The notes under the pieces: model-generated
What the model was told of the DNA's origin: nothing
Seen by the model: only the letters and a program-made list of their open reading frames with translations
Database searches by the model: none
Shown: one piece after another, positions 1 through 6,400 of the stretch
Layout of the letters: the number at the start of each line of letters is the position of its first letter
Numbering within the stretch: the stretch's first letter is position 1
Program-made: the position numbers and the translations under genes
Source: Acidiferrobacterales bacterium
Lineage (GTDB): Bacteria > Pseudomonadota > Gammaproteobacteria > Acidiferrobacterales > Sulfurifustaceae
DNA: 9,108 nt
Assembly: GCA_919902095.1 (NCBI GenBank)
Contig: CAKKQL010000150.1
Location: 3,131-12,238, forward strand
Direction of reading: 5' to 3'

Positions 1-432
1 TAATGATGTTGTTGAGGGCATTACCGGTGCCGTTGATGCTGGCGGACCCGGTGAGTGTGAGGTTCTCGACGTTATCGGTCAGGGTGTAGGTAATGGAGGA
101 CTGGACAACGTCGGTACCTTCGTTCAAGTTTTCGGTAACGAGGTCGCCGGCGTTGTCCACCACGTAGGTGTCGTTGCCGCCGAGGCCATACAGCCTGTTG
201 GTGCCCGTGTTGCCGGTAATGATGTTGTTGAGGGCATTACCGGTGCCGTTGATGCTGGCGGACCCGGTGAGCGTGAGGTTTTCGAAATTGTCTCCGAGCG
301 TATACGTAAAGCTCGTCTGGATGGTATCGATACCCTCGTTCATATTTTCGATTACGACATCGCCGGTGTTGTCGATAACGTAAGTGTCATCGCCCTCGCC
401 GCCGAAGAGGGCGTCGACGCCGTAACCGCCGA
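1..432 (-). repeat. Modules 23 and 24: minimal 72-residue units at the left edge
   Basis: ENL boxes start at 275 and 59, exactly 216 bp apart, which is the shortest spacing in the array (8 x 9 residues). The intervening unit has only one recognisable RTX motif (RLYGLGGND), so it shows the module core almost without RTX blocks. The first 55 bases of the window (1-55) are identical to 217-271, while the rest of the two modules is well diverged. Module 23 has the unusual box NFENL and 'GDVVIENMNEGIDTIQTSF'. Module 24 ends at the window edge in 'GNALNNII', so the array continues to the left. Confidence 0.9.
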
Positions 433-3400
433 TCAGGGTGTCGTTGCCGGCACCGCCGTCGAGGAGGTCGTTGCCGTCGTACCCGTAGAGGGTGTCGTTG
501 CCGCCGAGGCCGTAGATCTGGTCGTTGAACTCGATGCCGTGGATGACGTCGTCGCCCTCGGTGCCGTAGGTGATGGCGCGGTTGCTGGCGTCGGCCGGGC
601 TCCAGACCGTCCCGTCCGCGAACTCGAAGCGCTCAATGCGGTAGCGCGAGGTGCCGTAGGTGTACCAGCCCTGCACGGTGAGCCGGTCGGTGCCGTTTTG
701 GTTGGCGAGCACGAGGTCGTCGCCCACGCGCGTGAGCGCCAGGTCGGCGGGGTTGATGCCGGCTTCGAAGACCACGGTGTCGTTGCCGCTGTACCACTGC
801 TGGTCATTGATGGTGTCGGCGCCGTCGCCCAGCCCGAAGTAGTAGGTGTCGCCCCGGCCCGTGCCGCGCAGCAGGTCGTCGCCCGCCCCGCCGCGGTAGG
901 TGTTGGCGTCGCTCCACCAGTCCTCGCCCCAGTAGGCGCCGCCCAGGATGTCGTTGCCGGCGCCGCCGGTGAGGGCGTCGCTTTGGTAGCCGCCATCGAG
1001 GACGTCATCGCCCTCGCCGCCGAAGAGGGCGTCGACGCCGTAACCGCCGATCAGGGTGTCGTTGCCGGCACCGCCGTCGAGGAGGTCGTTGCCGTCGTAC
1101 CCGTAGAGGGTGTCGTTGCCGCCGAGGCCGTAGATCTGGTCGTCACCCGCCCCGCCGTCGAGGACGTTCGCGCCGCTGTTGCCGGTGATGACGTTGTTCA
1201 GGGTGTTGCCGGTGCCGTTGATGTCGGCGGTGCCGGTCAGGTTGAGGTTTTCAACGTTGTTGGTGAGCGTATAGGCGATAGAAGATTGGACCGTGTCGGT
1301 GCCTTCGTTGACGTTCTCGGTGACGACGTCGCCCACGTTGTCCACGACGTAGGTGTCGTCGCCGGCGTGGCCCGCCATGGTATCGGCATCGAGACCGCCG
1401 TCGAGGGTGTCGTTGCCGTCGCCGCCGTAGAGGGTGTCGTTACCCTCGCCGCCGGCAAGGGTGTCGACACCGTAGCTGCCGACCAGGGTGTCGTTGCCGC
1501 CGAGGCCGGCGAGGACGTTGTTGCCGGTGTTGCCAATTATGATGTTGTTAAGCGCGTTACCAGTGCCGTTGAGGTTGGCCGAGCCGGTGAGTGTGAGGTT
1601 TTCGACGTTGTCGGTCAGGGCGTAGGTAACGGAGGATTGAACGTCATCAGTGCCTTCATCGAGGCCCTCGGTCACGAGGTCGCTGGCGTTATCGACGATG
1701 TAGGTGTCGCTGCCAGTGTTGCCGGCCATGCTGTCCGCACCGGTGCCACCATCGAGGCGGTCGTTGCCAGCGCCGCCGACCAGTGTATCGTTACCGGAAT
1801 TTCCAAATAGGAAATCGTTGCCGCCGAGACTGGTGAGGACGTTATTGCCGCTGTTACCGGTGACGACGTTATCGAGCTCGTTACCCGTACCATCGATATC
1901 GGCGGAACCGGTGAGCGTCAGGTTCTCGACGTTGTCGGTGAGGGTGTAGGTGATGGAGGACTGGACGTGATCGGCGCCTTCGTTGAGGTTCTCGATGACG
2001 ACGTCGCCCGCGTTGTCCACGACATAGGTGTCGTTGCCGGCGCCGCCCTGCATAGTATCGGCGTCCAAGCCGCCGTTGAGCATGTCATTGCCGGCATTCC
2101 CGCTAATGACGTCGTTGCCGGCTTCGCCTGAAAGCGAATCGTCGCCGTCGCCGCCAACGATGACGTCGTCGCCTGCCCCGGCGTTGATCGTGTCGTTACC
2201 CGATCCGCCGTCAAGGATGTTCGCGCCGCTGTTGCCGGTGATGATGTTATTCAGGGTGTTGCCGGTGCCGTTGATGTCGGCGGCGCCGGTCAGGGTGAGG
2301 TTTTCGACGTTGGCCGAGAGCGTGTAGGTCGCGCTGGCAATCACTGTATCCGTGCCGGCATTCAACCCTTCCACGACCGCGTCGGCGGTCTCGTCAACGA
2401 TGTAGGTATCGTTGCCCGCGCCGCCGGCGAGCGTGTCGATGCCCGTGCCACCGTCCAGCGTGTTACTGCCGCTGTTACCGGTGATCGAATTGGAAAGCGT
2501 GTTGCCGGTGCCGCTGATGTTGCCGGAACCGGTCAACACCAGGTTCTCGACATAGTCGGTCAGGGCGTAAGTGATGCTCGACTGCACCGTATCGGTGCCT
2601 TCGTCAAGGTATTCGGTCACTACATCGCCGGTGTTATCGACGATATAGGTGTCGTTGCCGGCGCCACCAAACATGGTATCGGCGCCCGCCCCACCGTTCA
2701 GGGTATCGTTACCTTCGAGACCGGTAAGAATATTGTTGCCGGTGTTGCCGACAATGACGTTATCCAACACGTTGCCGGTGCCGTTAATGTCGGCGGTGCC
2801 GGTCAGGGTGAGATTTTCGACGTTGTCGGTGAGGGTGTAGGTGATGGAGGACTGGACGAGGTCGGTGCCTTCATCGGTGTTCTCGATGACGACGTCACCC
2901 GCGTTGTCGACCACGTAGGTGTCGTTGCCGGTGCCGCCGAGCATGGTGTCGGCATCGAGGCCGCCATTGAGAGTGTCGTTCCCGGTGTTGCCGGTGATCG
3001 CATCATTGCCGGCTTCGCCTGATAGGGAGTCGTCGCCATCGCCCCCGGTAATAATGTCATCGCCCGCGCCGGCGTTGACCGTATCCGCCCCCGCGCCTCC
3101 GTCGATGACGTTCACGCCGGCGTTGCCGACGATGACGTTGTTCAAGGTGTTGCCGGTGCCGTTGATGTCGGCGGTGCCGGTGAGGGTGAGGTTCTCGACG
3201 TTGTCCGACAATGTGTAGGTCGCGCTCGCAAGCACCGTGTCCGTGCCGGCATTCAAACCCTCCACCACCGCGTCGGCGGTCTCGTCAACGATGTAGGTAT
3301 CGTTGCCGGTGCCGCCGGCCATCGTATCGATGCCCGCGCCGCCGTCAACGACGTTGGCACCGCTGTTGCCCGCGATCGAATTGGAAAGCGCGTTGCCGGT

Positions 3401-6400
3401 GCCATTGATGTTGCCAGTGCCGGTGAGAATCAGATTCTCGACGTTCTCGCCGAGCGTGTACGTGATGTTTGCCTGGACGGTGTCGTTTCCTTCGTCCGCG
3501 TTTTCGGTCACTGCATCGCCGGCGTTGTCGACCACGTAGGTGTCGTCGCCGGCATTACCGGCCATTCCGTCGGCACCGGTACCGCCGTCCAACAGGTCAT
3601 TGCCCTGGTTTCCGGTAAGGCTGTCGTTGCCGCCCAGGCCGAACAGGCCGTTATTGCCGGTGTTGCCGACAAGGATGTTGTCGAGGGCGTTGCCGGTGGC
3701 ATCGATATCCGCCGAGCCGGTGAGGGTCAGGTTCTCGACGTTGGCCGATAACGTATAGCTTGCCGACGAATACACGATGTCGGTGCCTTCGTTGGCGGCC
3801 TCGATCACCACGTCGCCGGTGTTATCAACGATGTACGTATCGTTGCCGGCGCCGCCGGCCATCGTATCGATGCCCGCGCCGCCGTCAATGACGTTGGCGC
3901 CGTCGTTGCCGGTGATCTCGTTGGCCAAGGCATTGCCGGTGCCGTCGATGTCGGCGCTGCCGGTCAGAATCAGGTTCTCGACGTTGGCGGAGAGCGCGTA
4001 CGTCGCCGACGCCTGCACGGTGTCAACGCCTTCGTCGGCGTTTTCCACGACGATGTCGTCGGTGCCGTCCACGATATAGGTATCGTCGCCGCCCAGGCCG
4101 GCGAGGGTATTGAGACCGCTGTTGGACGTAATTACGTTGGCGAGCTCGTTGCCGGTGCCGTCGATGTCGGCGCTGCCGGTGAGCGTGAGGTTCTCGATGT
4201 TCGCGCCCAGCGTGTACGTGGCGCTCGACAGGACATGATCGGTGCCTTCATCGACGTTCTCGGTCGCAACATCGGCACTGTCATCGACGATATACGTATC
4301 ATCGCCCGCGCCGCCCGCCAGCGAATCCGCGCCTGCCCCGCCGTCAAGGATGTTCGCGCCGCTGTTGCCCGCGATCGAATTGGAAAGCGCGTTGCCGGTG
4401 CCGTCGATGTCGAAGGCGCCGGTGAGAACCAGGTTTTCGACGTGCTCACCGAGCGTGTAACTGAGATTTGCCTGGACCGTGTCCGTACCTTCTTCAGCAT
4501 TCTCTACCACCGCGTCGCCGGCGTTGTCGACGACGTAGGTGTCGTTGCCCGCACCGCCTGCCATCGTGTCGGTGCCCGCCGCCCCATCGATGACGTTGTT
4601 GCCGCCGTTGCCGGTGATCGTGTTATCGAGGGCGTTGCCGGTGCCGTCGATATCCGCCGTGCCGGTCAGCTCCAGGTTCTCGACGTTGGCCGGCAACGCA
4701 TAGGACACGGACGACCGGATCGTATCCACGCCGTTGCCGGCAGACTCGTTCACCCCATCGCCGGTGTTGTCGACGATGTAGGTGTCGTCACCCGCCCCGC
4801 CGTCCATGGCGTCCGCGCCGGTGCCGCCGTCCAGGGTGTCGTCCCCGCCTTCGCCGGCCAGGAAGTCGTTGCCGTCCATGCCGTGCAGCACGTTCGCCGC
4901 GTCGTTGCCGATGAGAGTGTTGTTCAGGCTGTTGCCCGTGCCTTCCAGGCTGGCGCTGCCGGTCAGCTTCAGGATTTCGATATTCGCACCCAGGGTGTAG
5001 TCGATCCCCGCTTGGACGGTGTCCGTTCCATCGCCGGCGTTTTCGATCACGGCGTCGCCCGCGTCGTCCACCACGTAGGTGTCGTTACCCGCACCGCCGG
5101 CCATTGTGTCGGCGCCCGCGCCGCCGTCGAGAGTATTGTTGCCGCTGTTGCCGGTTATCGTGTTATCCAGTTCGTTGCCAGTACCGTTGATGTTGCCGGT
5201 GCCGGTCAGAACCAGGTTTTCGACGTTGTCGGCGAGGGCGTGGGAAACGCTCGCTTGCACGACGTCGACGCCTTCGCCGATGCTTTCGGCTACGACGTCG
5301 CCGGTGTTATCGACGACATAGGTATCGTTGCCCGCGCCGCCGATCAGGGTATCGGCCCCGGCGCGACCGTCCAGCGTGTCGTCGCCTTCCAGGCCGGCCA
5401 GGGTGTTGGCGGCGCTGTTGCCGGTGAGAACGTTGTCCAGTTCGTTGCCGGTGCCATCGATGGCAGCGGTGCCGATAAGCGTGAGATTTTCGACGTTGTC
5501 GGTCAGTGTGTAGGTAATGCTCGACTTGGCTGTGTCGGTGCCTTCACCGGCATTTTCAATGACCGCATCGCCAGTGTTGTCGACGACATAGGTGTCGTTG
5601 CCGGTTCCTCCGAATAAGGTGTCGGTGCCCGCGCCGCCATCCAGCGTGTCGTTGCCTTCGAGGCCGATCAGAACGTTGGCGGCGCTGTTGCCGGTAAGGA
5701 CGTTGTCGAGTTCGTTGCCGGTCCCGTCGACCACCGCCGTGCCGGTCAGGGTGAGATTCTCGAGATTCGCGCCGAGGGTATAGGTAAGGTCTGTATAGAT
5801 CGTGTCCGTACCCTGGTCCGCCAACTCGACGACGGTGTCGGCCAGGGTATCCAGCACATAGCCGTCGTCGCCGGTGCCGCCGATCAGAGTATCGGTGCCC
5901 GCTCCGCCGTCGAGGGTGTCGTTGCCTTCCAGGCCCGTGAGCGTGTTGTCCGCGGACGTGCCGACGATCACGTTGTCCAGCGCGTTACCGGTGCCGTTGA
6001 GCGCGGTACCGGTGAGAGTCAGGTTGTCGACATTGGCACCCAGGGTGTAGTCGAAGGGGCTGATGACGGTATCCACGCCATACCCGGCGTACTCCGTGAC
6101 CGTGTCGCCGATGTTGTCGAGGATATAGGTATCGTTGCCGCCACCACCGGCCATGCTATCGGCGCCCAGGCCCCCGTCCAGAATGTTGTTGCCGCCGTTG
6201 CCGATCAGGACGTTGTCGTAGGCATTGCCGGTCGCATTGACGTTGTAACCGCCCACGAGGGCCAGGTTTTCCAGATTGCTTCCCAGCATGTAGGAGATAT
6301 AGGACTGAACGGTGTCCGTCCCCTCGTCCGCGTTCTCGATCACGGCGTCGGACACGTTGTCCACGACGTAGGTATCGTCGCCGGTGCCACCGACCAGGGT

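Noticed and set aside
433..1008. 191-codon minus-strand frame rich in Ser/Thr/Pro/Ala
   Set aside because: Out of frame with the RTX reading. Its Ala/Thr/Ser/Pro repetition comes from shifting the RTX codons, and the true frame in the same place encodes clear domain motifs.
386..1143. Insertion sequence or transposon with 140-bp direct repeats
   Set aside because: The repeats are coding RTX sequence, the internal segment is in frame and encodes an RTX-associated domain, and there is no transposase or terminal inverted repeat.
539..1810. 423-codon plus-strand open frame rich in Val/Ala/Gly
   Set aside because: It is the antisense of the RTX array. Its 'VEGVVA/VVGEGVGN' repetition is simply the reverse complement of the coding repeats, and it spans the HCBP-related domain without any domain of its own. 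GC-rich repeats lacking stops on both strands produce such shadows.
4235..5617. 460-codon plus-strand open frame
   Set aside because: Same antisense artefact: low-complexity Val/Ala/Gly/Asp repeats mirror the minus-strand modules, with no recognisable family and no convincing ribosome binding site.
5753..6034. Frameshift at the irregular 267-bp interval
   Set aside because: 267 is divisible by three and the frame is unchanged on both sides; it is a one-codon difference, not a frameshift.
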